A stretch of DNA of 64,000 nt from positions 992,001 through 1,056,000 of the forward strand of contig JAEUWY010000002.1 of assembly GCA_022059125.1 (NCBI GenBank). Direction: 5' to 3'. This document shows positions 12,310 through 23,796 of the stretch, piece after piece. The position numbers were made by a program, and so were the translations under genes. The notes beneath the pieces were generated by a model that did not search any database, was not told the origin of the DNA, and worked only from the letters and a program-made list of their open reading frames with translations. Positions within the stretch are counted from its first letter, which is position 1, and each line of letters opens with the position of its first letter. The DNA comes from Corynespora cassiicola. Taxonomy: Eukaryota; Ascomycota; Dothideomycetes; Pleosporales; Corynesporascaceae.

Positions 12310-12807
12310 GGTGGATGGAAGGGCGGGGAGGGGCGGAGGAAGAATGATTCAATGCTAGCGATGGTCGTCTGTGGCACGACTCCAGCTTTTATGTGTGCTA
12401 GTGGGCTGACCTCGTGGGCTGCAAAACTCCGGACGCCTGGCAAAAAAGCGGTCGTGGGCAACTTCTTTGCAGCAAAGCCGATTCTCCAGGTCGGCATATC
12501 GGAGTTGGACGGTCTAGGCCCAAACGAGGCTGGCGCCGATCACGGATTAGCGCGGAGCTTCCCTCGTGCGCCGTTGCCATTTTCGATGCCATCATTCGAG
12601 CCGTTACTCATCACTCTTCGCTTTGCCTCCTCGCTCTCACCAAGGCAATTAGATTATCTGAGACGATATGGTCATCGATTGATCCAGCCCTGCTACCGGC
12701 CGCGGACCAGTTTCATCCTGTACCTCCCGCGCAGCTTGCATGACTGTAGAGCCTTGTATGCATCTCTTGTAAATACATTTCTCTCTGTACCTTTTCACTT
12801 CACAAAT
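12310..12807. promoter_or_regulatory. Divergent promoter between MetAP1 and kynurenine monooxygenase
   Basis: The 498 bp between the two divergent start codons must carry both promoters. No clear TATA box is visible on either side. A pyrimidine-rich stretch precedes the monooxygenase ATG. Confidence 0.5.
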
Positions 12808-14356
12808 ATGCCTGAAAAGGTGATCGTGGTCGGGGCAGGTCCCGTGGGCTCCCTTGCAGCCCTGTATGCTGCCACGAGGGGCCACCAAGTGGAAATCTAC
12901 GAACTCAGACAAGGTACTTTGCTAGCTCCGTATCCCTGCCTTGGCCGTGCTCACATTCCCAAGACCTCCGAGATCCGAACACGGTACCTCTCAACTTTGC
13001 CAAATCCATCAACCTTGCACTTTCGGAGAGGGGAATAAACTCTCTGCGCGAGACGGGGCTCGATGGACTCGCTGATGCCGTGCTGGGGGAGACATTCCCC
13101 ATGCATGGCCGGATGATTCATGTTGAAAAGCAGGGCAAATATTTGCGTGAAGCGCAATTATACGACGCGCGTGGCAAGGTATGAATAGCATTGCAGCTCC
13201 CCCTAGATATGTCGCTAACTATTCCCAGAGTCTTCTCGCCATGGATCGAACTGGCCTTAACAAGACGTTATTAGACAGCCTCGAGTCCCTGCCCAATGTC
13301 AAGTTCTTCTTTAACCATAAGCTCGTCGGCGTAGACTTCAAGAAGAAGCTGGCTTGGTTTGATCCGAACCGCACCTCTGAAGTCTCTAGCGGTACCGAGA
13401 TTGAAGTCAAGTTCGATTTCATGATCGGCGCCGACGGCGCTCATTCGGCCGTACGTTACCACTTGATGAAGTTTGTGCCCATGGCCTACCAGCAAGAGTA
13501 CATCGACAAGCTATGGTGCCAATTCCACGTACGCCCAACTGCAGACGGTGACTTTCGGCTTCCACCAAACTACCTGCACATCTGGCCACAGGATGAGGCA
13601 ATGTTTATTGCACTCCCAAATCTGGATAAGACCTTCACCTCGACTCTTTTCCTGACGAGAGCGGGCTTCGAGGAACTGGATGCCTCTGGCAAAGTGGTTG
13701 AATACTTCAACAAAAAGTTCCCCGGCGTGGTCCCAGACCTCATCACCGAGGACGAACTGCGTAAACAATACTCCACCAATCAACACCTCCCCCTAATCTC
13801 CATCAAATGCACCCCTTACCACTTTAGCTCCACGGGCGTCATCGTCGGAGACGCAGCGCACGCCATGGTTCCCTTCTACGGCCAGGGCATGAATACGGGC
13901 CTGGAAGACGTGCGCGTCCTCTTCGAGTTCCTGGACAAGTACCCCAACGACCGGGCAAGGGCACTGGCAGAGTACACGGAAGAGCGGACGCCCGACGCCC
14001 AGACCATCAATGACCTTGCCCTCCGCAATTACCGCGAAATGGCCACCGACGTGAAGAGGCCCATGTATCTGCTGCGCAAGTGGCTCGAGGAGACGCTCGA
14101 CCTGTATCTCCCGAGCGCGGGCTGGGCAACGCAGTACTCGCGCGTGACCTTTAGCAACATGAGATATTCGGAGGTGCAAAAGCGGTCGCAGCAACAGGCC
14201 AAGATCCTGAACGGCATCGTGGGCCTGACGCTGGCGTCCATCATCGGATCGGGGTTCTTGTTTGCACGGGCAGGCGGCCTGCAGAGAGCCAAAATGGGCT
14301 TTCTTAGATCGATATGCTTCGTAGCGAGGCGGACGTCGGAGTTGTTGCAGGGCTAG
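12808..14356 (+). CDS. BNA4: Kynurenine 3-monooxygenase
   Basis: Exons 12808-12913, 12964-13178 and 13229-14356 (both introns 50 nt) encode 482 residues. The N-terminus [18 protein letters not shown] is the FAD-binding GXGXXG fold. It is followed by [14 protein letters not shown] and YDARGK, family signatures, then [15 protein letters not shown] and [21 protein letters not shown], which is the second FAD motif and the strongest identifier. A hydrophobic C-terminal segment ([18 protein letters not shown]) fits a mitochondrial outer-membrane anchor. The enzyme hydroxylates kynurenine to 3-hydroxykynurenine in the tryptophan-to-NAD pathway. The ATG after CACAAAT fits, and the frame upstream of it is not family-like. 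Confidence 0.96.
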
Positions 14357-14538
14357 CTGCACTTTATATATTTAACTAATGAAATAGCTGCATGATGACG
14401 GTAGACTGCCATCTCTTCTCCAAATCCGAAAAAAGAACTCCTTCCAAATCATCCTCTTAAAAGTTTCACTCTCCTAAAGAGCAATGTGTACCCATCCTTC
14501 TCCATTCATCCCAATGTGCGCAGTGGTCATGCTTGTAC

Positions 14539-16398
14539 TCAGAACATCTTGGCAAAAGCCTGCTTCGCCAACCCAATATCCTCATAGCTCCCCGAGTTGA
14601 AAAGCTGGCCAAATCGACGTCCATGCAACATGGCATCCAACTCGTCCTGATACGAGTGCCTCGGCCCCTCCTCTGCCCCATGCATCGGCCCCATCATCTG
14701 CCCCTCACCCTGCAAAAACGCAGCCCGGGGGCGAAAAGAGAGCGGGTGGTGGAACTGCGCCTGCGCCTGCGCCTGCGCCTGCTGCGCAGCGGCCCTGCCC
14801 CTACTCTCCTCCTCCATTTCCTCGCGGAGGATCTTGACCTGCTTCTGGATCTCGACCCAGAGCATCAGCTCGTCGAGGTCCGGGTCCGGGGCGTCCTCTT
14901 GGCGGTTGAAGCGGTCGACCATGGCCTGTTCGGCGGCGAGCATGATGGGGTCTTCGGGGCCTGCCCAGCGGGAGGCCTGCCACTCGGCCATGTGCTGGCT
15001 CTGGTCGCCGCGGGCGGCGATGGCGAGGAGGGATGCGACGAAAGCTTCCTGCATGTAGGCGAAGGAGAACTTCTCTGTGATCTTGGCGATGGCCGAGCAC
15101 AGTTTGTCCGGGAAGGCGATTCGGTCGTTGTCCTTGAGCTTGTTCTGCCAAAACTGGGCGTAGGCGACTCTTTGCTTGTAGTCCGGGTCGGGGAAGAAGT
15201 ACTTTCTGTCGAATCGGCTGGGTCTCTTGGAGATTCCGGGGTCGAGGCGGTCGAGGTGGTTGGTGGATCCCACCATCAGGATGCCATCGTTGGACTTTAG
15301 TCCGTCGACTTCGTTCAGGAAGTATGATCGGACTGAGTCGTTGACAATGGAATCGAGGTCCTCAAAGACCAAGTAGCAAGGGGCGGTCTGACGCGCTTTG
15401 GAGAAAATCTGGCTGAGCGCATATTCCGGGCCACCAAAGGATGCGAGGGAGCGGACGTAGAGGGTGGGGACGCTGAGTCGCTTGTCACCATCTTTGCCAC
15501 GTTGATATAGCTGATGCATCATGGCCTTTATGGAAATGGTCTTTCCGTTTCCTGGAGGGCCATAGTAGATGATGCCTCGCTTCCATGGGACCTTGAGCTT
15601 CTCATATGTCTCTTGTCCATCGAAGAAGTTCTCCACGTCGGCGATGATGGCCTTCTTCATATCTTCATCGAGAATCACGTTATCCCATTTGCTCCCTTGC
15701 ACCGAATTCCAGAGCTCCCGGCTCTTCTGCCAGTAACCCGAATCAAAGACCCAGACCTCGTCGTGTAGCTCCACTCCCCAGACTGTGGCTTCCTTCATGA
15801 GCTCGTCGACCTTGTGCGGTTCGCTGGTCAGGATATAGTGGTTTGTGATGTCTGGATAGTAAGCAGTGCCATCACGCTCGTTGGCAATGTACAGCAGAAA
15901 CTCGACGCCTTTCCACTTGTACATGAACTTTGCGAATATCACTTTCTCATAGATAGCGCCGGGCCCGCTGTCGAGGCGCCTCGATGTAGGGGCATACTGG
16001 CGCCATTTGATTGCCTGGCCATACACGGGGTCTTTGGCAGAGTCTTCAAGTGGTGTGGCGGTCGCATAGCCAGCGGCGGCATAGGCGAGGAGGTTGAAGG
16101 AGCTCACAGGAGTGATGATCAGGTTGAGCTGGGGGTACTGCTTGCGGAGGGCTTCGACAAGGACGACATTGGTGTTGACCCTCTGGCCCGACGAGTGGTG
16201 GAAATACTCGCGCGCGGTCTGGTCCTCGTGGGAGCGCACGAGATGGCTGTTGCCTGTCATGGTGGACGGAGCCGAGTCAGTTGGCGGTGAGGGTCTCACA
16301 GAGCTGCCACGCGGCCGCGAAGCTCTCGACGATGGCACAAAGAGCTTCGAGAGGCGGGCGAGAGGAGTGCGGGGGATGGAGGGCGCGTTTGGAGACAC
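14539..16398 (-). CDS. BCS1-like AAA ATPase
   Basis: A single exon of 619 residues. The AAA core has Walker A GPPGNGKT at about residues 280-287, Walker B YLVFEDLD at about 342-349, sensor-1 GSTN near 377 and an arginine-finger region KRPSRFDRKYFF near 391. The preceding 210 residues form a beta-rich domain that I do not recognise with certainty. The C-terminus is Gln/Ala-rich (an AQAQAQAQ tract) and Arg/Gly-rich. The fold group is that of BCS1-type ATPases, which include a mitochondrial assembly chaperone, but no transmembrane segment or clear targeting signal is seen, so the cellular role is open. The first ATG (16398) gives a Ser/Pro/Arg-rich leader; an ATG 46 codons on is an alternative. 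Confidence 0.85.
   Translation of the reverse strand: MSPNAPSIPRTPLARLSKLFVPSSRASRPRGSSVRPSPPTDSAPSTMTGNSHLVRSHEDQTAREYFHHSSGQRVNTNVVLVEALRKQYPQLNLIITPVSSFNLLAYAAAGYATATPLEDSAKDPVYGQAIKWRQYAPTSRRLDSGPGAIYEKVIFAKFMYKWKGVEFLLYIANERDGTAYYPDITNHYILTSEPHKVDELMKEATVWGVELHDEVWVFDSGYWQKSRELWNSVQGSKWDNVILDEDMKKAIIADVENFFDGQETYEKLKVPWKRGIIYYGPPGNGKTISIKAMMHQLYQRGKDGDKRLSVPTLYVRSLASFGGPEYALSQIFSKARQTAPCYLVFEDLDSIVNDSVRSYFLNEVDGLKSNDGILMVGSTNHLDRLDPGISKRPSRFDRKYFFPDPDYKQRVAYAQFWQNKLKDNDRIAFPDKLCSAIAKITEKFSFAYMQEAFVASLLAIAARGDQSQHMAEWQASRWAGPEDPIMLAAEQAMVDRFNRQEDAPDPDLDELMLWVEIQKQVKILREEMEEESRGRAAAQQAQAQAQAQFHHPLSFRPRAAFLQGEGQMMGPMHGAEEGPRHSYQDELDAMLHGRRFGQLFNSGSYEDIGLAKQAFAKMF
14755..14778. repeat. (CTGCGC)4 coding hexanucleotide repeat
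   Basis: Four tandem copies of CTGCGC lie within the AAA ATPase gene and encode an Ala-Gln repeat on the minus strand. The tract is likely length-variable between strains. Confidence 0.75.
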
Positions 16399-19300
16399 TG
16401 TTGCCTTGCGGGGTGGGTGGCAGGTAAGCTCGTGTAGTTCGTGTTGCCTGCGCGCGTGCTGGATGGAGCTCTCCAGGAGCTTAAGCTCAGCCTCACGTCA
16501 TGATTGGGGCTGAGCTCTTGGGGCCTCCCCCGCCATGGAGTCTCCAACACAAACCCCCACCACTCGTGTAATCCGCGTCATTGCCGTACCCAGGACCCCT
16601 AAACACCATGGAATCATCGCGAGCTTCGAGAAGCCGGCTCCCGCGCTTTTAATTCCAGCTCTTCGACTGCGCCCGGAGATAAGCACGGGTGCCGGCGTCG
16701 GCCTCTTTGCCGGCAACTGCGCCAAGTGAACCAAGACGGGAGCATGCACAAGGCAGAGCGCCACCGTTTTCAACATTTTTTCTTTTCTGTCACGACGCTC
16801 CACTCATTTGCATCGTGGAGAAGGGCGAAAAAAGCTCGAAGCCTCGGGCGGGCAGAAGGAAGTCTTTCGCTTCATGGAACATCGGATGAAGACCTATCCA
16901 CGGCTTTCCGGCGGCTTTCACGACGGCTTTTGACCTGGACTTGGCTTGCGAAATGTCAGCAATGCCGAGGAAAACCTTTCTCCAACATCATCTGATTTTC
17001 TGCGAATGAGTCTCTGCGTTTTCCCCCCTAGCTTCCCCCATCTCGCGATGTGACCGGATTGTTGCGGAACTCCAACTCTCCACGAGCACGAGATCCGACC
17101 GCATGATTGGTGCTCGACGTCGCATCTTACCTGTTCTCAACCTCAAGAGGTGCAATGCTGCAGGTTCGCCGGGTCTACTCGAGCAAGTTCCCGAGTCAGA
17201 GGCCCGGACAGAGGCACAAGTCATTTGCACAACCAAGCGCACCGTCCCGCTTGCTTGGACATCTGTGACTGGCGCCATCTACAGACGTTCATCGACGGGA
17301 TCCAATGAGACCCAGCGGAATACTCGGACCAGGTAATGTTTGAATCCAGCACCCTCTTTCGCGGGAATATTCTGCTGGAACTCCAATCCGAATCAACGGT
17401 GTGTCCATTTGGATGTCTCCAGGAAATTGCAACGACCCCAGGCTCCAGGGGCCATGGTGCTGGACTAGTTGCGACTGGAGCCCGTCAGCGGCTCGTGGAT
17501 CTCAAACCAGAGCGGGCCCGTCGATGGACTATGTCCAGAACAGCTTCAAAACAGACATGGAATGTTCCCAAGGGCCGTGCCATCAGACCGAGCTGGCATG
17601 CTTCCCGCCGCCCGGACTAAGCGGGCCCGATGGATTCGAGAGGCGTTGTATGGCAGCAACCCTCTTCGGCTGGCAGCCTTGCAGCTGGCCTTTGCCAGCC
17701 TATACACGTACTCGCATGCAATATGCCCTCCATCAACCCGTCCATTAGAAATCGAGCATGGAGGAAACATGTGGAACATCATAAATCTTGGATGCTATGC
17801 ATGTTCGGCAGGACGTGGAAGGCAATGAATATTGATTGTCCGACTAGGAAATGCCCTGGTCCCGTCATGAGACATCGCAACCTACTTGGGACAAACGGCT
17901 CAGGGCATATTCTCAGCACCGCATCGTCGGCAGGTGCACGATATAGAATGTAGGGTGCAGGCCCTCACTGTCCAAGCCACTGCTTGCTCCCCCCTGAATT
18001 CTTCCGCGAGGCAACAGTTTAGAAGAAGCTCTACGAAGCAATACTGCAAGACAAAGTGCAAAGTCTATTCCTCACGGGGAGCGGACGAGAGGGCATTAGC
18101 CTAAATGTCAATGCGTAGATCGTCGTAGTGCACCCTTAAAGTGTCGCGAGACCCATGCAGCATGCATCCCCACGGGGTCCAATCAATGTTTGACGCGACC
18201 ACGCCAGATCACGATGGAAGGGCAGCGCTCTCGAGGAGCAGAGGTTGGCGTGACAAAGGACGAGCAGAGATTTCTGCGGGCTGTGGGGGGATTTCCAGGC
18301 CGAGTCAAGGCGGAGAGATTGGGAATCAGGAGGCGCGCAAGCAGTGCCATGTTGAGCAGCGTTGGGAACGGCTACCCCTGCACCACGAGACGGGGCAGAC
18401 TAAGGCAAGGGCTCGGGAGGGGTCGATGTCCGACATGGACACTTGCTGCTCCCGCTGGCCCGAGTCACGATAGGTGTGCAGAAAGTTTCCGCGAACGAAA
18501 AACTCAGGTGAGGGTACCACTCCACATGGCCCCGGATGGTCAGGGAACGGGCTGACGCCGCCTGGGTCGTCTCCACTCTGCTGTGGATGGGGGCTGCCCA
18601 GACCCTTGGGCTAGCTCCCAGGCGTCGAGAAACCCAGAGTTGCCGCTGGCAACCAGGCTGCGGTGCGACGGCTGCTTTGTTTACAAGATGCAGCATGCGC
18701 GCCCGAGCATGGAGGTTGAAGGCAGAGGTTATGTCATGCTTTGCAAAAGAGTCGGTGGCTGATGCCCAGAGTCTTTGGCAAAGCTTAGCTCCCCTTGCCG
18801 CCCTCAACGCCCTGTTCGACGCACAACCACGGCCATCCATGCCGTCATCGCCGCCCGTCTTATTCGAGGAGCGCCCGCAGCCTGCACGCGGTATTTCCGT
18901 CGTTTCCGTCCAGCTCGTCGCCGGGCTCGCTTCGCGCCCGGAAGGGAGCCCCAAGCAGCTGATCGCTGAGGAGGCGACTGGACTGGCATCGACGTCGACA
19001 TGGACTCGGGCGGCAGCAGAAGAGGCGACCTGGGCGAGAGAGGTAAGCAGACGGCCCATGCTGGCGTGGGACGTCCCATTATGCTAGCGCGTCGAGCTGC
19101 CGCCGTCTCGCGCTCTGATGCTCCGCGTAACGAGGTTTCCGACTGCTAATAGCGCCGGAGGGGGCCTCTGCAGCCGGGGCAGCATTTTTTGGCAGCAAAC
19201 CGTTGGTCCCTAAATTTGAAATTTTCCCAGAGGCCCAGACATGCACCTGCTGCATTGGACGACTGTGTGGGCACGCCAACACGCCCAAGTGCTTCCAGGC

Positions 19301-19939
19301 CGTGGCCCGCTTGCAGCGCGCGCGTTGCGACTCACCATGATGTAAGTCGTCTTGGGACGGCGACCAGCTCGCGCAGCCCCCATTCCCCCGCGACCCCGCC
19401 CACGGCCAGCTCTGAACAGCTCCGCATCATGCGAGCATCGAGAAGGGTGATCGGATGGCGCATCCAGGCCAGTTTTTCTTTGTTCAGCGCTCGCCCGGGG
19501 CCTCGGCAGCCTTAGTGACTGCCGATCCATCGCGCAGGTGGCTGATGCGTGGATGCAGCGCTGTCAGTTCTCTGATTAACGCCTGTGCGCAAACTCCCTG
19601 TCCGTTCTTTACCCGGCATGGAGAGGGAAGCACGGAGGGCATCACTTGAGTGGTCCACTTCAGGCCATGCCTTCACCTAATTAACGCCCCTTGGCCCAGG
19701 GCTAGGTCCACAACGGCCCCCCGGGGCTCCTGGCACACGTCGTTCCTTCAGAGCTCCCGGTCCGGCGAGCCTGGAGCTATATCAATCCCCATGCCCCAGA
19801 TGGAGTGCCCCGTCTTCGTCCTCACTTTCCCCAGATTCCTGATACCCCGACAGTTTGGACTTCCCCAGGCCGGCACCTCTGTCTCCGCAACTTGATACCC
19901 ATTTGCTGTTTGTTTAGTCCTTGATATCCACACATCACA
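16399..19939. other. 3.5-kb stretch without a supported protein gene
   Basis: The longest gap in the window lies between the AAA ATPase start and the acetate permease-like gene. Frames up to 219 codons exist on both strands (for example minus 18400-19059), but they have random composition, no plausible introns and no family motifs. The part near 19680-19939 is the permease promoter and is rich in C and in the CCCCGG type of hexamer. The rest may be a long upstream regulatory region, a non-coding RNA or a decayed gene. I cannot tell which from sequence alone. Confidence 0.5.
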
Positions 19940-21124
19940 ATGGCCACTGCCACCGAGAACACCCACACTGTAAGTCATGGAGCACCCCCAATTGCCTGGC
20001 CCTGCCATCCGTTGCCCAATGCCTGGTGCTAACCTCAGTCGCAGCCTGCCCACGGCACTGATGAGACGTTCCACACCAAGGAGACCAACGGCCTTGGAAC
20101 TGGCGTCGACCATGCCCTTGGAGCAAAGGAGAGGAGGCCCTACGATTATGGTCAGTGAGCCAATGTTGTGGTTATGGATGTGTAATCCTAACAGCCATGT
20201 AGGCGGCAATCCTCTTGCCCACGTCCGCACCAACGACCCAGAGCTTCGTCTCGCTGCCTTTGGCGGTGAATTCCAACCCGGTCTGTACCGGTAAGATCAA
20301 CCACTCGCCGGGAATAAGCTACAAATGCTGACGGACGCTTAGAGCACCAAAGCGTAACTTTGCCAACCCAGCTCCCCTGGGTCTGTCCGCTTTCGCCCTG
20401 ACCACCTTCGTCCTGTCTCTCATCAACGTTGGTACCCGTGACATTACGCACCCCAACCTCGTCGTGGCCCTCGCCTACGGCTACGGTGGGCTTGTCCAGC
20501 TTCTTGCTGGCATGTGGTATGTGTGGAAACTCCGGGATCTACTAGAGCGCAGCTAACTTTTGAACAGGGAAATGGCCGTCGGAAACACCTTCGGTGCTAC
20601 GGCGCTGTCTTCCTACGGTGGCTTCTGGCTCTCATTCGCCATCATCCTCACCCCTGGTGGATTCCAGATCCAGTCGACTCTCGAGGAAGTGACCAACGCC
20701 CCGTTTCTCGACTCATTCGGCTTGTACTTGATGGGATGGTTCATCTTCACCTTCATCCTGCTGCTGTGCACTCTGCGCTCGACTGTAGCCTTCTTTTCCC
20801 TGTTCTTCACCCTCGACATGGCCTTCTTGTTGCTCGGTATTGGATACCTCCAGCACGACGAGGTCGTGCCTCAGCAGGCATGCATCAAGGCCGGCGGCTA
20901 CTTTGGTCTCTTCGCCGCCTTCCTTGCCTGGTACAATGCTCTGGCCGGTATTGCCGACAACTCCAACAGGTCCGTCCCCCATCTCCACATAGTACAAGGC
21001 ACTATGACTAACATGCTACAGCTTCTTCGTCATTCCCGTCGCCCACTTCCCCTGGAGCGAGAAGGGTCGCGAGGCCCGCGGAAAGGTCGACAACAGCGCC
21101 GCCCGCGAAGCCGCCGCTGTGTAA
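19940..21124 (+). CDS. GPR1/FUN34/YaaH-family acetate permease-like protein
   Basis: Six exons (19940-19969, 20039-20150, 20203-20290, 20343-20516, 20568-20969, 21022-21124) encode 302 residues. The family signature [19 protein letters not shown] starts the first of six membrane segments; later ones include [16 protein letters not shown] and [20 protein letters not shown]. The N-terminal 80 residues are soluble, and the C-terminus ends [19 protein letters not shown]. Relatives move acetate and other monocarboxylates across the plasma membrane and are usually induced by acetate and repressed by glucose. The second exon may start at 20039 or 20045, because two acceptor AGs lie 6 nt apart in the same frame. 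The permease role is by family, not proven. Confidence 0.93.
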
Positions 21125-21715
21125 GCATCATGCCTCGACGCAACCTGAACGGACGCAATTGCCTGGGGCAATGACGCGCTTAGTAGCACATGTAACCCTA
21201 TTTGGAATCATTGAGTAATGTCGGTCAACGAAACGAGTGGTGATCATTCCCGCGCAGGAAGTGAACAGAGAAAAAAAACGGGACAAGGACATGTCGCTCC
21301 ATCCGTCCCATCCCATACCCTTTCCGACGCTAGAGCGACGCAAGAGGATCCGGACACAAGTCCCGACCACGCATTTCATCCTTTTCGTTATTGGAATTGT
21401 ATGCACCAATGAGGGTAATGCCGCGACTCATGGAATGCCTTCCAGATCTTGTCTATACCTACCTTTTAGTAATTAATTTTCGCCTTTTTCTCTAATCTCA
21501 TACCCATCTATCGACAATGCCGTATGTGTCGTGCCTTGTCATGCCGTGTGCCAGAGCCCAATTGCGTCACAGACCCTCCCCTAGCCCCATAGCTCTCGGC
21601 ATTCTCCTAGACGCCTGCGCGCGAGCGCGTCCCAAGTATCGCGCGCACTTGGCCGAGCTACCCCGCCCGCCCCTTCTCCAACCCACAGTACCGTACCGCA
21701 CCCTACACAAGCCCC

Positions 21716-21744
21716 AGCAGCACAGCACAGCACAGCACAGCACA
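21716..21744. repeat. (CAGCA)n tandem repeat
   Basis: CAGCAG followed by about five copies of the 5-mer CAGCA in intergenic DNA. It is a simple microsatellite. Confidence 0.75.
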
Positions 21745-22159
21745 TCGCAGAACATAACAGACCCAGCCAGCATCGCCGACCCTCCCCGCGCGACTCAGGG
21801 CTGCCTTTCTAGCGCCTTGGAGCCTGGCTCGCGCGCGAGACGAGCGGGAAGGGCGATGCAGGGTTCTCCGTCATCGACGATGGGTGATTCCGCGGAGGTG
21901 GGGTGCGGCACTCGGGCGAGGAGTGACGTTTTTTTTTGTTTGCGCGCGGCGCAATGCAGGATGGAGAGGTTAAGCTTTTTCTTTCCTTCTTGTGGCGTGA
22001 GAGGGAATGCCAGGGGTTCTCTTGGATGAAGTCAGAGGGATGCGGAAGGAATGGGAGGCGCGTTGTTCATCAGGGTTTGAGGTGCGGAATCGTGGGATTG
22101 CCATGTTTGGGGGGGTCTGGGCGTGGCGGTGACGTTTGGAGGATTGGGGGTTAGGTGGT

Positions 22160-22203
22160 AGGGATGATGGTGATGATGATGCCTATGCTGATGCTGATGA
22201 TGA
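22160..22203. repeat. GATGAT/GCTGAT imperfect trinucleotide repeat
   Basis: An imperfect run of GATGATGGT, GATGATGAT and GATGCTGAT units in intergenic DNA. No function is visible. Confidence 0.65.
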
Positions 22204-22809
22204 GATGGGGGTCTGGTGATCGGGAATGGGGATGGGGGATGGCCCATGGATTAGTCAACTTTTGGGGGGGGGTCTGGGGTTTGGGATGGTGGTTGGATTG
22301 TAGGTAGGTACCGAGTTGGATACATGGTGGATTGATGGCTAGCTGGTGTAGATCTTGCCCGCGTCCATGGCTCCGATTTCCGACCTCAGAACGACGCCAT
22401 TTCCTTGCTCTTGGTTGAGAAGCAGAATGTATGCTGGGGAATGCATGCTTTGTGTTTTCATACAAGGCTGGGGTGCTTTTGCGGGGTGCCGTTAGAGTGG
22501 AGATTCTAGGGTGGCATCAGCAGTGTCGAATGCTAGTGCATCCCGTGCACCAGGTTCCAGACATTTGATGATGTAGTAGGACGCAGGGGGTTTACACTGG
22601 ACGACGGAGAAGCTTGTGCTTCAGAAAACCCACGTAGCAGACGATGCAATGCTAATGGGAAGATAATGTACAGGCTTGATTACATGTTGATGATTGTCTC
22701 TCTATGCTAATTCATGTGTATTCGCCAGGGAGACCGAGTTTTCAGTTTGAATGTCCCAGCCCCATCCACTCTCGTAGTTGGACGCATCGCTATACATTCG
22801 GCCCAATTC

Positions 22810-23363
22810 TTACTGCTCGGCAGCCTCCTTCTGCTTCTGGCGCTCTTCCTCTTCGGGAGTTCGCGTCTTGAGCTGCAGAGCATGGATGCCACCCTCTTGA
22901 GCCATCTCGTCCTTTAGAAGAGAATACACCATGCGGTGTCGTGCGGGCTGCATCTTGCCCTTGAAAGCCTCAGATGTGATTACAGCGCTGACGTCTACAT
23001 TAGCCTGTCTTCGATCGAGTAGTTCTCAGAGGTCAATCTACCGGAAATGCGTCTACCAGTAGTTAGTTTGAACTGCTTCTAGGAATTATATGTAGTGAAT
23101 GGTAAATTTCATGTGATGTACCTCTTTGCTGGTTACGCCCTGCATCGCCTTGTGGTGGGAATGCAGGTGCGAATCATTGAAGATCTCCAGGGTCGACGGC
23201 TTCAGGGCCTCGGTAATCTGTCGTCCTGTTAGTCAATTGTTTTCTTCTTTTTCCTGATATCACGGCTTTCCTTTGTCCGCATGGCATCTTCCATCGGAGT
23301 CGTTGACTGCGCCATGGCCGACAGGTAGCGCTTTCCAGCGACAGCGGCTCTCCTCACAAACAT
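22810..23363 (-). CDS. BolA-family protein, probably mitochondrial
   Basis: Exons 23363-23264, 23225-23122, 23052-23042 and 22987-22810 encode 130 residues. The BolA core reads [39 protein letters not shown] and [18 protein letters not shown], and contains the family His and the helix-turn-helix-like loop. The leader [18 protein letters not shown] looks like a mitochondrial presequence, which suggests the Bol1/Bol3 group that works with glutaredoxin 5 in late Fe-S cluster transfer. The third exon is only 11 nt. The first intron (38 nt) is very short and inserts ESRRQ before the core, so its exact boundary is less sure than the others. It is divergent from the acyl-CoA synthetase gene. Confidence 0.85.
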
Positions 23364-23796
23364 CAAAGAGACGTAGGATTTGGCGGCGCCTGTATCGGAG
23401 GAGCCGGTGGGTACGATTCGGAGGATAGAGATGGGGGGAACAGTCACTCGGTGCCAGATGTACAGGCCGAGCAGCACGCCAAGAACGAATCGGGAGGCTA
23501 CCAAAAAGTTGCCGTCAAGATCCGTGAACTTTGGGGCTGCGGCAAACATCAATTGAGCCACCTAAACCACGCCAAACCCCTCATTTGCAAGACAATTGAG
23601 GCGTCGCAAACCATCCGGAGCTCCCAACAAGTTTGTAGATAAGAAGAAGCGCGCGCAAACATGCCTGCTCGAGCCCTCAGACGTCAGACGGAGTGAGCCA
23701 AAGATCGGAAATCAGCAACCCCAGCGCGATCCCCCACCGAACTGCCGTACTCCGAAGACGCGCATCCAGCCTCAATTACCCTGGGCAGCGCCCGCC
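23364..23796. promoter_or_regulatory. Divergent promoter between BolA and acyl-CoA synthetase genes
   Basis: 433 bp separate the two start codons. Two frames cross the region as extensions of the genes, but no start or domain supports coding. No clear TATA box is visible. Confidence 0.4.

Larger units (their letters stand above)
21125..22809. other. 1.7-kb intergenic region with simple repeats
   Basis: This is the tail-to-tail gap between the permease gene and the BolA gene. It holds a CAGCA repeat, a GATGAT-type repeat, a G run near 22264-22272 and a T run near 21930. No supported gene was found; the plus-strand 170-codon frame at 21517-22029 has random composition. Confidence 0.45.

Noticed and set aside
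12091..12807. Upstream extension of the kynurenine monooxygenase frame
   Set aside because: It covers the MetAP1 first exon in antisense and the shared promoter; the family start is at 12808.
18400..19087. Overlapping frames of 219 (minus) and 183 (plus) codons
   Set aside because: Both strands are open over the same DNA, which is what GC-rich non-coding sequence does by chance.
21517..22029. 170-codon plus-strand frame in the permease-BolA gap
   Set aside because: Random-looking composition and no family resemblance; it includes a simple CAGCA repeat.
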